Of a stretch of DNA of 64,000 nucleotides, positions 13,606-25,512 are shown piece by piece. A model generated the notes under the pieces. It saw nothing but the letters and a program-made list of their open reading frames with translations, made no database searches and had not been told where the DNA came from. Source of the stretch: Mytilus edulis. Its lineage: Eukaryota > Mollusca > Bivalvia > Mytilida > Mytilidae. The stretch lies in assembly GCF_963676685.1 (NCBI RefSeq), contig NC_092345.1:30899585-30963584 (forward strand), given 5' to 3'. Positions within the stretch are counted from its first letter, which is position 1. Each line of letters starts with the position of its first letter. A program made the translations under genes and the position numbers.

Positions 13606-14509
13606 TAGTCGTATTAATAATCATTATATGCTTTGGCAATGTAAAGAATTAAGTTGAAAAATAAAATGCTATTTTGTATATTTTTAATATCAGGAAGTGC
13701 ACTCAGTGAAGGCGTTTCCACATTTTTGTGAATTAGGTGGCCGGAGGAGAGGAGGATGTCGACAAATAGAATACCCCATGGAACATTTTTTGAAAAACTT
13801 GAATCTACATATATACTTTGATGCTTACTCTACTTCACCGAGAAATGAAAAGATCTGACAATAAACTATATATAATTATGCATTTAATCGTACATGTGAC
13901 AGAGAAAATCGACATCTGATTTCAGTCTAGTAGTTTCAGATAGGCCTACAGAAAAGTCTACTTATGATTCAATCATCAATCTTGTCATCTATGTCCAATT
14001 TCTAGACCTTATCATACATCTTGGAGTTGGAAAAAGTTACCTATCCAAGCACCATACCTCACACCCAATAGATAGTAAGTGGGACGGAAAAGGTAATTCA
14101 CACGTTCTGCCGGGTGAAAAAAAATGGTCGATTTTGGTCAGTTTTCAACCGGTTTTGGGACCAGCCAAATAGAGCACACGCATGTACCAACTAAACAATC
14201 TACGTGTACATCTTTGTGGTATTTGTATGTTATCGACATAATTCCAATCCAAAATTTTTGTCAATGTTGGTAGAAAACTAGGAATTTAAGTTATATTATC
14301 TCCGTAAAAAATTATTATATCGTAGTTTAACTTTGCACAACCATATAAATTATATCTATATCAATTTCACTTTCACTTTTTTCGTGTTAATTTTTAGGCC
14401 AAAAATGGTCAATACCGCAATCATCATTTCACAAAATCACTTCAGTAGACATTTTCCCGGAAAACATACACAGTCGACCCGATTTCGTATCTTTATCTAA
14501 GTAATCGAG
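13606..14509. other. Unannotated stretch upstream of the membrane-protein gene
   Basis: No gene or recognised repeat. It would contain the distal promoter of the gene starting at 14563. Confidence 0.4.
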
Positions 14510-14517
14510 TGACGTCA
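14510..14517 (+). promoter_or_regulatory. Full consensus CRE upstream of the first exon
   Basis: Palindromic TGACGTCA, 45 bp before the predicted start codon at 14563. This is the canonical CREB/ATF site. Function here is inferred from position only; the same octamer occurs elsewhere in the window. Confidence 0.35.
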
Positions 14518-14562
14518 TACATATTTGGGAACGTCAACAAAAATGTCCTACTGTGAAAAACA

Positions 14563-14620
14563 ATGTATTCATGGAAAGCATTAGCGATAGTTATCATTGA
14601 AGTTGTATTATGTACAGAGG
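14563..14620 (+). CDS. Exon 1: signal peptide
   Basis: ATG in context aacaATGt. 19 codons plus one base, ending AGAGG|GTAGGA. The hydrophobic core ALAIVII..VVLC fits a signal peptide, with possible cleavage near CTEG. The one-base overhang matches the two-base start of exon 2. Confidence 0.55.
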
Positions 14621-17600
14621 GTAGGAAATGTGAAGTAAATCTGGTCTTGACTTTTGTAGATTAATTGGACCGATGTGCTCTTTATTGTATCATCATTTTA
14701 TAACATATAAATTTCATGTATATCAGAGGCTGTGAGAGTTCCTTGGTGTCAAGGACACGACGGATTTTCAAAAAGAAGAAAAATTACAAGTCTTACAAGA
14801 TGTGCTTTTAAAAACCATAAGTGATTAGTCGAAAAAAGATTTACAAATCATTGCTAAGTTTCAAAAAGTTCATACGTTATTACGTCAGAATTTCAGGCTC
14901 CTGTCACTTAGATAGGAGGGGGGTACCCTTCTCCCTTCTCCAACCCCTCTTCTCCTTCTCCTACCCCCGTTCTCCTTTCTCCCATTAGAAGAAAACATCT
15001 CCTTTTGAGATATTTTTTCTTGAAATATTAGATCATTTTTTAAAAGGAGAGATATTTTATTTTTTCTCCTTTCTCCCAGCCTTCCTCTCCTTTCTCCTAC
15101 CCCACTTTCTACTTTCTCCCACCCCTTTCTCCTTTATCCTACCCCCTTTTCTCCCTGTCTCCCTTACCCCTGTCCTCCCCCTCAGATAGTGCCTTAGTGG
15201 AACTTAATCAGTGTTTGTGAAAATGCTGAACCTTTCCCTTTTTTCTGGGACAGGTGTGTATCAATACAACATAAGAACAAACTATAAAAATCAGTTGAAA
15301 ATGGATTAAGTTGGGGCCAATTTGGGTTTACTCATCAGACGGATACAAATAGAAATTTATACATCTATCAAAAACACAAAGTAGACGTCTCAAAAGCAAA
15401 AAGAAGTTAACTTAGTAAGAACAGATCTCAGATTACTCGCAATTACTGACAGGCTAACAGCTAGTTCTAAGACTAAAACAACTAATGCAAAAAATCATGT
15501 ATCCAAGACTTAAATATCAATCAGTACACATCAAACATCCAATGACAATACAACAGATACCCCAGGAAGCAGCCTAGTAAAAAATACAGGAAATTACACA
15601 GCTTATACTTAGTATACTACGAAAGCTTATTAATTCCTCAATTCTAAAATGTTTTAGTTTCTTTAAATTTCAAATTCCTGTTACTCATATTCAAAGATAT
15701 CGGGCGGCAGTTTTGCTTAATGTCGGTTTGCCCTCTGCGGATATCAAGATATTGGGAAAATGACGGGTCATATATGGAGGAGTCAACTTGAAGTATAAAT
15801 CTAAATAATTAAATTTTGGATGTAACGCGTCTTCTGATTGACTGACAGTGTTTTGTCTATCAGCTCATAGACATAATTTTGTCATGTGGTCGTGACTTCA
15901 TCAATGTTTTTTTCATGATTTACTCCGGAATTAAGAATTAAATTATGAATGTACGAGGGTTATTCAATATGCATTTTTTGTTACTTCTTCATAGACAAAA
16001 AAATATTACAATCATTCCTTAAATAATTTTCCAAACGAAAATGATGATACCATTTAGACATTTTTTTTCTCATATACTTTAAGGGCGATTTAGGAATGTA
16101 CCAGAAAGCGACGATCAAATAATTGGACAAATAAATGATCCTTTCGGAAACTTGGGTGAACCGCCAGGCAGTATTGAGAAACAAGACGATGATACTAGAC
16201 ATCCGGGAAACTGGATACGGGCTGATACTGAAAACAGACAAAAGGAAAAGCTTAATCCAAATAAAGTATATGAAGATCACCATCGAAAACGGTTGGAATT
16301 AATACATTTATTTAAAGAAAAGATCAAGCTACGTGACCAGAGGGTGCATTCTGAGAAACTCAAACACATGCACAGAAAAGATGAGAGCCTTTCGGCAGAC
16401 AAAATGAATACAACCAGTTCAACTCCTGAGAAACCATCCAACTTGAGACGTTTTCTATACGGTAAAATTTCTTTCTTTGAAACTTTTTGATTTTCCAATT
16501 CTAAAATTATTATAACTTTCATTGTTTATATATAGCTGAATGTTTTAAATACTCATTATTTCTATATGTTTATTTACCTTTCTACTGAATTTGCAACAAC
16601 GCTAGCCTGGCATTAGTTGGTATTCAAACCTTTTTGTCCCAATATGTTTGTATTTTATTTCTTACTGTTTATTCTCATTGAATTATAATCTGGCCAAATA
16701 AAATTATATGTGTGGTTCCAGTGACCCTACCTTCCATACTTTTTCGTCTTGAAATTAGCCTACCCTAAAGATTTTATTGTCATTTTTCATTAAGCACTGT
16801 TAAAGCCAGAATGATGCTCCCATACACTCAATGTAAAAATAAAAGATAAAATAAAAAAAATCCCTACCTACCTACTCTATTTTTTTTTAAGATGTAACTG
16901 GAACCACATATTTTTCATTTGGCCTCAGCATCAATGCAAAACCGTATATTATCGAAGTCCTTATAACCGTTCTGTTAAAGTGAAAAGTTGAATGCTTCTT
17001 TCAGTAGATTTATTAAGATCATATAAAACTGCAAAAAGAAACATTTGAATGTTTAATCTAGTATTTATTCTAAACGTATATAATACCTGTCTTATATATA
17101 TATAAAAAAGAAGATGTGGTATGATTGCCAATGAGACAACTGTCCACAAGAGACCAAAATGACACAGACATTAACAACAATAGGTCACCGTATGGCCTTC
17201 AACAATGTGCAAAGCCCATAACGCATAGTCAGCTATAAAAGGCCCCGATATGACAATGTAAAACAATTCAAACGAGAAAACTAACGGCCTTATTTATATA
17301 TAAAAAATGAACGAAAAACAAATATGTAACACATAAACAAACGACAACCACTGAATTACAGGCTTCTGACTTAGGACAGGCACATACATAAATAATGTGG
17401 CGGGGTTAAAACACGTTAGCGGGATTCCAACCCTCACCATAACCTGGGACAGTGGTATAACAGTACAACATTAGAACGAACTATAAAAATCAGTTGAAAA
17501 AGGCATCACTCATCAGATGGACAAAAATACAAGTGGACGTGGACGGGTACTTGTACATTCCGACAACAAAAAGACACAATGAACAGATCTGAGAGTACTC

Positions 17601-20600
17601 GCAGTTATCTGACAGCTAGTTCAAAGCCACTAACAACTAATAAAAAAAAATCATGTATCTAAGACTATGCATTGATAAAAGTTAAAACATTGCTATTGCA
17701 AGTGCATGCAGTCATGAATATTAGATATCATTTTACAGTATCTGTATAAAAAGAAAGACAACTCGATTCGCTCTGAGAATAGATTATGTATCCATATAAG
17801 CCAGCGTCAAATTTAACGAACGACTTGGTTCTTCAATGGAACAAAAAAAGAGTTGCGTGACAATAAATGATTGGATTTTTTGTAAACATCTAGTAAGAAC
17901 AAATATACAGGGGAATAAAAACTATAAATATCTACACGCAGTCACTGTCAGGGTTGAAATGTGTAATTATATAGATTCCACAACTGCATCAAATGCGTCT
18001 CTCCACTGAGAAAGTTTAATATTTAAAACGCGAGGCTTGCCTAGCTTTAAAATTAACAAAATTTAATTGTTGAGAAGTGGAGAAATATCGTAATACATGA
18101 GTTATAGTGGTGGAATCTCTTTCGATAATGATTATTAGAACTAAGTATATCCTTCCTTTTCAACGATTTGCAGAACTGTTTTTTCTTCATATGTGACGTC
18201 ATCAGCTTTGACATTATTTAGAATAGAAAATTGCTCATTATAATAAGTTCTCTTTTTTAAAAATACTCTTGACTGAATACAGTGCTTGCCTTCATATTGT
18301 GTAACCGTGTAGCTTAATTGCCTTTCCAGATTCGGATATTTTTCCTGGTGAAAAATAAAACTGATACTAATTTTATTTCAGATCATAGTCTTTGGCTTGG
18401 AATGGCAGTAGGGTCTACTATTTCTGTAGCAGCAGTGGTGTTAAGTTTAATCACTTACAATTATATTCAGAAGAACCGAAGGTCAGTTTTTCTTTCTCTC
18501 TAAAATTATGACTTTTCACATTAAGTAAATTATATACAAAAAAATAGTAGAATAAAAACAAATTGTGAAAAAGTCAAAGTTAGTAAAACCACATCCTATT
18601 TGAATCGAGGTTTTATTTTTATGAAATTATGTTTTTTTTTCCACTGTAGATTTATAAATTGAAAGATATTGCAAGTGCACTGTATTGGGGCTTACGTAAT
18701 AGATATTTATATGCAAAAAGAGAGAGAAAAAAAGAGAAGATGGACCAAAAAAGAAAAAAAAACCAGAAGATGGGCAAAAAATAAAAAAAGATGTAGAATA
18801 AATGGGTGCTCATATAGAAAGATAATTGGCAAAGAAATGAAAGAAAAGTGAAAGTTCGTCTCTCTCGACTCTCTTGGATCATGCAATTTATATTTTGAAA
18901 TTTATGTATACGTGACTGAATTGCGAATTTGACCTTAGTTGACCCCTGGATATTAAATTGGCTCCTAGGAATACTTGTCGGACACTCAAAATGAAAAACA
19001 AAACTTAACAGAAACTGCATCAATAAATGTTTGAAGTTAAATTAATCGTTCCTTAATGTATTTCAAAAGCATGAAGAATCGAAGCAAAAGCTGAGTAGCT
19101 CTTTACTGTGAACAGTAATGTGAGCGTGTCATAAAAATTCAATTTCAAGAAGATCCCCAATGGTGCGGCTATAGTCCGAGAATGGTCACTTTCCTATCAT
19201 TTATCATCAATAATGATAAAGGCAAGATAACCCAATCGGAAACGTTTCGTATTCATTTTTATCTCGAAAACTTGACTTCTATACAAAGTTACTAGTTATA
19301 AAATAAAAATCAATGCCCCTCAAACTATAATATTAACTAAATATGCGAATTTTGTTTTGCATTTGCAGACGAAACTATTGTGTAGACCTGAACAACTTGA
19401 GCCTGTGTACTCTAGGGAATGGGTACCAAAAGAAAGAACCAGTATATGTACGTTTGTCTCAACTCCATAATACAAGATCTAAGAAATCCGGGGAGTATAT
19501 AGTTAGTGTGTACGTATCCAAATAAAGTCTGACAGTTGTGTCATTCTTGCTTTTATAAGTTTTTGCTTCGAATTCCTCAAAATTTAATAGAATTGAAATA
19601 CTTTTAGTTTAAGCTCGTTTCTTTAACCAAAACATTTATTGATGCGAGTGCAATCAAGATTAAAAAAAAAAAACGCTTGTCAGACCAGTAATCCCGATTA
19701 TCGATATTCCCATTTCGATTTCAGAGGTTCTCAACTGAGGTCAAATTTGTTAAAATTATAGTAACTTTTTTTTGTTCTGTGCCACAGTAAAGCTCTTGCA
19801 AGAAAACAAACTAAATATAATCTCTAAATTTTTTGTTGCTATTTCCAATTTTGAATGAAAATTAAACGAAAAAAAAATCGATGCTTCCATATCGCACTGA
19901 CGATCGACCTTCGGTCATCATACCTCTTTCAATTAGTTCACATTTTCTTTGGATTTTCTGTAAGAATATTGAGTCTATAGTCTCACAATTTATTTTTATG
20001 GACTTGGTTTCATTTACAAGATGTTTATATCACTCTATAAATCCATACAAATATGAGAATTTGATAAATCTATGCCTTAAAATGGGCTTGATGAAATGTT
20101 CTATTGTCATTTTTTCAACAAAATTTACGATGTTTCCTTCTTGTTAAAGTTCCATGATAAATCAATTCTTTGTTGTGCTTTTTTTTTTAAATCAAAGGAT
20201 ATGTACATGGATATATTCTATTTTTCTAGAATGGACCAGTCAAACAATTTTTCGGTATGCTCCCAAGAGTCTAGTTCGGAAGAGGAAATTTTTGATATAT
20301 CTGATATACAACGTATGCAACCTCTAAAGAAAAGGTACTTATATATATATTTATGTAATTAGTACAAATCAGTATTATAAGAACTGCTACATGAAGAACA
20401 AGGCCATGATACGAAATGTGTCCTTATTCTTTGGTCCTCTTTTTTTAAGAACTTCCTAAAAGAATTAAACAAGAGGAGTTACATTTATTTATGAAATGCA
20501 CATTTTTACCCGTGGGAGTTGAAGGCATATACAAACAATACAATACAATATGCACAATGGAAAAATTAACATATAAAACATCATACATAAAGTGGTAAAA

Positions 20601-21841
20601 CAGTAATATTTATGAAGGCGTTGTGTCCACTCCCCTCAGTGCAAATGACTTTTTAATGAACGGAACAGTAAGCTGCATAATATCAAATGAAGATAGAAGT
20701 AATTGTAATCTATCTGTTTCAGACAATTTAAAGTATTCTGGACATATATTATTTATATCTTTTTCAAGCTGATTACGTAAAGATTTATTAAATTTACATT
20801 TTAAGAAAAAATGGGTTTCATCTTCAACCGCATTTATATAACAATGTTTACATATTCTATTTTCTATTTGAGTTCTTTTATATCTACCCCTCTCTATTTC
20901 CAAGAAATGGTCACTTACTCGCATTTTACATAATAATTTTCTATTTTCAAAACTATATTTTTTATACGTACTCACTCGCTTTGTACTCTTCGGTGTTTCT
21001 TATGTCTTGCATGTACAATATTGCTACATTACTTTACAAGATATTGTGTACGTAATGTAATTGCTTTTCAATGGGCAAAACTGTTGAGGTTTTTTTCAAA
21101 CACAACGGTAGCTGCAATCATGATAATGCTATGTCTTTTGAAAGCATTGAAGCAAGTTATATATGGGAAATCGACAAGCAACGTAAAAAATGTCGCATTA
21201 GCATGAATTATTTAAAGAAAAAGAATAAAACATGGATTGTATCAGTTTATCATCCAAAATGATAAAATACAAGAACATTTCTTAATTTTACGAGAAGGAC
21301 TAATTTCGTCATAGACCGTTTCCATGGTAATTCATCAACGACACATCAATGTGAACCAAGCTTTTTTTAATTTTCTGACCACGTATTGTAACTTTAGTTT
21401 TCATTAAACTGTAAACCTTACTTCTTTGCAGTGAATAATCAAAATAACCTGTTTTAATGATTCCAAATGTATTCTGATTGCATCAAAGAAATCTTTTCCA
21501 CAAATAAGCAGCAGACACCTTCAGCGATCTGTTTTCAAGTCAGTAGAAATAAACTACAAGATGCATATAAAGAAAAAGCGAAACAAAATATAATCACTAA
21601 CAAAATGAAATATCATCCCTTATGAAAACAATCTTTTGTAAATTTGATAATTGTTTTTATTAAAGTATCTTCTTTTTTTAGCGCATCTAAAATCAGCATG
21701 ACTTCAACACCTGTAAAGATGACGCCTGCGCAGCACATTGAAAATTTAAGGACTCCAGAGAAAGCCAGAAATAATTCACATATTGATTCACCTGTAGCCT
21801 CACCGATCATCACTGACCAAGAAGATGAAGACGATGACTGA
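14563..21841 (+). CDS. Putative single-pass type I membrane protein (six-exon model)
   Basis: Exons 14563-14620, 16084-16461, 18382-18481, 19369-19494 (donor uncertain), 20230-20334, 21682-21841 give 308 residues. Exon 1 encodes a signal peptide (MYSWKALAIVIIEVVLCTEG, the last Gly split with exon 2). Exon 2 (residues about 20-145) is a hydrophilic region with a basic, probably helical stretch (RKRLELIHLFKEKIKLRDQR). Exon 3 holds one transmembrane helix (about residues 149-174, LWLGMAVGSTISVAAVVLSL...) followed by basic KNRR, the stop-transfer expected of a type I protein. The tail has an acidic serine cluster (SQESSSEEEIFDISD), several Ser/Thr-Pro sites (STPVKMTPAQ, LRTPEK, DSPVASP) and ends DQEDEDDD. 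AATAAA follows 70 bases after the stop. Family not recognised; it resembles a receptor- or adaptor-like membrane protein by layout only. Introns contain a MITE, family A and I repeats and a LINE fragment. Confidence 0.6.
14914..15182 (-). mobile_element. Pyrimidine/purine-biased MITE, copy 2 (inverted relative to 30782-31041)
   Basis: Reverse complement of the element at 30782-31041: 'ctcctttctccc' runs, the AT-rich centre 'gatattttttcttgaaatat' and the outer end 'ccctgtcctccccct'. The left TIR has lost several bases (aggaggggggtacc instead of the full end). Flanks ttagatag / tcagatag look like an 8-bp target duplication with one change. Lies inside intron 1 of the membrane-protein gene. Confidence 0.72.
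15240..15545 (+). repeat. Dispersed repeat, family A fragment
   Basis: Ordered match to 17440-17660: 'gggacag', 'aacaaactataaaaatcag', 'ttactcatcagacgga', 'gaacagatctcagattactc', 'agctagttc', 'aaaatcatgtatc'. Truncated at its left end. Confidence 0.65.
16084..16461 (+). CDS. Exon 2: charged extracellular region
   Basis: Acceptor 'tttctcatatactttaag' and donor TACG|GTAAAA; 378 bases open throughout. Encodes RFRNVPESDDQIIGQ at the start and SLSADKMNTTSSTPEKPSNL near the end. No cysteines, so no disulphide-bonded domain is indicated. NTT and NWI are near potential glycosylation contexts but only NTT/NTS-type sequons count. Confidence 0.6.
16692..16925. mobile_element. MITE-like element with about 30-bp terminal inverted repeats
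   Basis: Left end ggccaaataaaattatatgt then gtggttccagt; right end actggaaccacata then tttttcatttggcc. The two ends are inverted copies with a few indels. 234 bp, AT-rich centre, no coding capacity. Target duplication not clear. Sits in intron 2 of the membrane-protein gene. Confidence 0.65.
17111..17665 (+). repeat. Dispersed repeat, family A (most complete copy)
   Basis: Starts 'agatgtggtatgattgccaa', then 'tggccttcaacaatg', 'catagtcagctataaaaggc', 'acaaacgacaaccactgaat', 'gacaggcacatacataaa', 'gtggcggggttaaa' and 'gagagtactcgcagttatct'. I recognise it as one of the commonest Mytilus interspersed repeats. Other copies or pieces: 15240-15545, 22377-22445, 24651-24690, 24783-24935, 43291-43425, 60803-61140 (+); 55340-55378 and 55975-56390 (-). 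Confidence 0.8.
17965..18215 (+). repeat. Dispersed repeat, family I (copy 2), carrying a CRE
   Basis: Same orientation and landmark order as 3628-3900: 'tagattccacaactgcatc', 'tctccactgag', 'tttaaaacgcgaggcttg', 'agtggagaaatatcg', and TGACGTCA at 18194-18201. Confidence 0.6.
18382..18481 (+). CDS. Exon 3: transmembrane helix
   Basis: Acceptor 'aattttatttcag', donor CGAAG|GTCAGT; 100 bases. Encodes DHSLW, then the hydrophobic span through ITYNYI, then QKNRR. Phases match exon 2 (one base in) and exon 4 (two bases out). Confidence 0.65.
19369..19494 (+). CDS. Exon 4: juxtamembrane cytoplasmic segment (3' end uncertain)
   Basis: Acceptor 'gttttgcatttgcag' joins in phase and encodes RRNYCVDLNNLSLCTLGNG. 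The best-looking donor, TAT|GTACGT at 19448, leaves phase 0 and does not fit exon 5 as drawn. The weaker GGGGA|GTATAT at 19495 fits, and so does an alternative upstream acceptor for exon 5 after 'aaatcaaag' at about 20200 with the 19448 donor. If not spliced, the frame stops at 19525. Confidence 0.45.
20230..20334 (+). CDS. Exon 5: acidic serine-rich tail
   Basis: Acceptor 'tattctatttttctag', donor AAAAG|GTACTT. Encodes MDQSNNFSVCSQESSSEEE then IFDISDIQRMQPLKKR. The serine-acidic cluster resembles casein kinase 2 sites (inference). Confidence 0.55.
20530..20985 (-). mobile_element. LINE-2 type retrotransposon fragment, C-terminus
   Basis: Minus-strand frame (20975-20610) encodes LLCKMRVSDHFLEIERGRYK, then a C-x2-C-x8-H-x4-C knuckle (CKHCYINAVEDETHFFLKC), the usual C-terminal signature of one group of non-LTR retrotransposon polyproteins. 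It closely resembles the frame at 48560-48900. A short 'caatacaatacaata' tail lies at its 3' side near 20530. Inserted antisense in intron 5 of the membrane-protein gene. Confidence 0.75.
21682..21841 (+). CDS. Exon 6: terminal exon with proline-directed sites and acidic end
   Basis: Acceptor 'atcttctttttttag', phase-compatible with exon 5. 52 codons then TGA. Encodes MTSTPVKMTPAQHIENLRTP and ends TDQEDEDDD. Confidence 0.6.
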
Positions 21842-21910
21842 CATGGCAAACAATTATTGTATACAATGTTTACTTGTTATATTATTATGTACACTTGTTA
21901 TAATGATCGT

Positions 21911-21916
21911 AATAAA
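21911..21916 (+). terminator. Polyadenylation signal AATAAA
   Basis: Canonical hexamer 70 bases after the stop codon at 21841, followed by T/G-rich sequence; fits the end of the membrane-protein gene. Confidence 0.5.
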
Positions 21917-22376
21917 TTGATGTTAAAAGTAAGTCTTGTGTCGAAAAGTTAATCTTCCGTTCACATGATTTTGCATGATGCTACACAGGCGATTTTTCCG
22001 TTCAAAGAGTAAAAATAGAGTTCTGGAAAAGTGATGGTTCTCAGGATTTTACCACCAAAACTTGGCATAGGACTGACACAATGTCAGTATTTTTCAATAG
22101 AACTAATAGTGAGAACCTGCAGATATTCTTCAAGGACCACCAGGGAAAAAAAGATTTGGCGAACTCTGTCAAAATGATTTCTGTGGCATGGAATTGTACC
22201 CGGCACTATTAATCAGTTTTTTTTTATCATGAGATATGTGGCGTTGAATATGAATGATCTTTATAGTCGGATATTTAATGTTTCTTTCGACTTTTAAATT
22301 CATAGATTTTCTAGAAAAACTTTATTTTTTTGTTTTGTTTTTGTAATCGATTGGTAATATAACATTAGTATAAAAA

Positions 22377-24690
22377 TAGGAGATGTGGTATTTTTGCCAA
22401 ATGATTTGAATGTGACCAACAGCAATCGTCATATGACCTTCAACAATGAACAAACCCCTATACATCGGATGTTTCTATAGACAACCAAACAATGAAGCTG
22501 TATCACTACAAAAGCTAAACAACTCACTTGGAAGACTCACTCACAACCAAAACTTGCCCAATAAAGTACTCACAGGAGATTTTAACATTCCTGATATTCA
22601 GAGAAAAGACGCATATTCAATCCGATCGCCACAACAGTACAACATAGAGGTAAATGAGACCATTCTAAATATCCCTAACGAACATAACCTTGAACAACAA
22701 AATATTACACCAACCCGAGGAAACAACATTATTGACTTAGTTTTCACTACCAACAAAAATCTCATAGAGAATGTTCGCTTGTAATGTTTTGTGATTTTTG
22801 TCAGATTTTCGGATTCCTCTGGTTTTACCCATTTGAATGCCTTCAAAAATTTTGCCCATTGACCCCCACTTTTTATTTTATAAATCTTTTACCTGTATAA
22901 TTATAAGCCATCTGTAAAAGTCTTATAAAATTCTTGTTATTCTGTAATAGTTTTTGAGAACTTGAACTTGTCAATGATAAAGCTACGAAAAATCAAGAGA
23001 GAATATTTTCCCGCAAATTTCAACAGTATTATCTCGAAAACAAGCACATTGACCTATCTATTTTTTTTGCATTTTTTGTTCCTTTATTAATCCTCTATTA
23101 ATATATACTAGTGTTATGAAAAGCTTGTTATTTTGAAACTGAGTAGCGAACTTCCTTAAAGACCAGACTGAAGGATGAATTTCTTGAATATATAAAGAGA
23201 ACAAATAATAAATCTATCGAAATTTGTTGGGAAACGTTTTTAGACCCTTCTCACATCACTCATTGACGAGTATATACCACAGAAAACGTCCACTAGTAGA
23301 TAGAACATCCCCTGGATCACGAGAGATATTTAGAGAGCAATACGTAGGAAACAACGACTATATAACAGAGCTAAAAAGACAAAAAAAAAAATATAAAGAC
23401 TGGGCAAAATTCAAAAATATTAGAAGAAACATAAAAAACCAACTAGAAGTTGAACATAAAACTACTTGTCCAACTTATTAGAAATTAAAGATGAAACCAA
23501 TACTGAGTCGCCTAAGCAGGGAATGACCAAACAGTTTTGGAGATATGTAAAGTCAAGAAAAAAGGAGAGTAGTGGTGTATCAACACTCAATGTAGATGGA
23601 CAAATTAAGGAAGACAATACATCCAAAGCAGAAGCACTAAACAACCAATTCCGGTCTGTGTTTAAAAAGGAAGACATGGCTTCTTTTTTTCAAACATGGG
23701 AGTCCGGACCTTATTCCATCATTAAGATTGACGACATCAAAATTGAAGAAAAGAGAATGGCAAGGCTACTAAAACAACTAAATATCAATAAAGCTAGTGG
23801 CAAGACAAAATATCTTGCAGAATATTAAAGGAAACAGCAGATGAAATATCGCCTTATCTGAAACACATATTAGAGAGACCATTATGCCTAAAACAAGTCC
23901 ATCACGATTAGACTACTGCAAACATAACAGCACTTTTCAAGAAAGGAGATAGATCGAAACCAGTAAATTATAGACCGGTATCGCTTACATCAGTACCGTG
24001 TAAAGTAATAGAGCACATAATCTTTAAACACATTATTGAACACCTATAATGTATTAACCCTTGTACGACCAACACTAGAATATGCTAGCAGTGCCTGGGA
24101 CCAACATCTCCAAAAACACATACAACAGCTAGAAATGGTCCAAAGGAGAGCAGCCAGATTCATCAGGCATGAGTATTCTCGAGACATAGTAACATCTTTA
24201 TTAGAGGACCTAAAACTACCACAACTACAGGAGAAACGAAAACAATCCCGTTTACTCCTATTATACAAAGTAATCCACCAACTTATTGCAATTCAAATTC
24301 CAGAATGACACCAGCAAGAATGACGCTTCAGTTCCATCAACAACGTTTTGTCAGATTAGGATCAAGTTCTGAACAAAGAAAACATAGCTTCTTCGTAAGA
24401 TCCATCACAAATTAGAATGAACTACCGCCTATCCTATTGGACATTGATGACTATGAGACATTCAAGACTAACCTCATAGCACACAGATATCCGTAAATCC
24501 GTAAATTAGAACACAAATGTGTTTATCTGCACTGGCACCTGTACATATGATTTTAAAATAGCACATTTTGGATGACACAACTTTGATTTTAGCATATTCG
24601 TGCGATGAGTCAACCGACTCTTTACGGATTACCCATGTAGATGTAGATGTAGACCGTATAGTCAGCTATTAATTAAAGCCCCTATGTAAC
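22377..24690 (+). mobile_element. Degenerate non-LTR retrotransposon nested inside a family A repeat
   Basis: Family A halves flank it: 'agatgtggta..ccttcaacaatgaacaaa' on the left (22377-22450) and 'ccgtatagtcagctat' on the right (24651-24690). Inside, in order: an endonuclease-domain piece (22446-22784, LTGDFNIPDIQ; GDFN is the family motif); about 370 bp of unrelated sequence (22785-23158); a pre-RT linker (23224-23828, QFWRYVKSRKK, LNINKASG); the start of reverse transcriptase (23900-24045, ALFKKGDRSKPVNYRPVSLT); an abrupt join that removes the palm with its YxDD; and the C-terminal part (24036-24480, LEYASSAWDQHLQKHIQQLE, MVQRRAARFI). Ends in a (gtagat) microsatellite tail at 24638-24650. 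CR1/jockey-like by motif; clade not certain. Several stops and frameshifts: inactive. Confidence 0.85.
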
Positions 24691-24782
24691 AAATTGCGAA
24701 AAAAATCACCAAAATTACTTTAAAGTGCTAGGTTTTAACTTGACCCCTTAGGCAAAGTTTACCTCAAATAGGTTCAAATATA

Positions 24783-24935
24783 AAATAAGATGTTGTATGT
24801 TTGCAAATAAGACGAATATCCCCCAGAGACCAAATCAAGTATAGACGAATACACTATAGTCACCGAACGACCTTCAACAATGAGCAAAACCGACATGTAT
24901 AGTTAACTATGAATGATTCGTAATGACAAAATGTG
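24783..24935 (+). repeat. Dispersed repeat, family A fragment
   Basis: Diverged copy: 'agatgttgtatgtttgc', 'agagaccaaatcaag', 'cgaccttcaacaatgagcaa' and 'atagttaactatgaat' in family A order. Confidence 0.6.
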
Positions 24936-25512
24936 AAAAAAAAACCTCATGACGACATTGAATGTTCTAGGCTGGGTTATTTGTGCTCTCAAACATTATA
25001 TATTCTGGCTTTCCAATATTTTGGAATCGAGTGGACCTGATCACGGCTATCGAGATATTTGTGTCAGTAGCACTCGAAAATTGAGAAAAAAAGTTTCTAA
25101 TCAGATGACCGCTGTCAAGGTAAAGTTAACGGAGTAGGATTCAGATTTCAGTTAAAAATTGCAAAAAAACTTTGGCTCATTGAACTAGAACCGAAAATCA
25201 GAAAAATAATGCACGAACCCAATATTTTATTGCAAGTACAGTTATTTTTTCACTTTCAGATAATAACTAATTTAGTTTAATTTGTTCTCATATGTCTCTT
25301 GGTGCAATCATACACCCACACATTCGCAAACACAATTGATATCAAATTTGCCATTATATATCAAAATTGTCTTTTAAAGGTATGTTAACATTGAATAATA
25401 TTTCCACTTGATGGATAGAAAAATAATCCCAGTGTATCGATGAGTGGGACTTGCTATTTAAATAGAGTGTGGGTAGGAGTTCTAGTTCTATACAAAATAT
25501 CAAGCTCCAAGA

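Noticed and set aside
18652..19023. 123-codon minus-strand frame rich in Phe and Leu
   Set aside because: Lies antisense over an A/G-rich intronic stretch of the membrane-protein gene; the composition explains the apparent hydrophobic protein.
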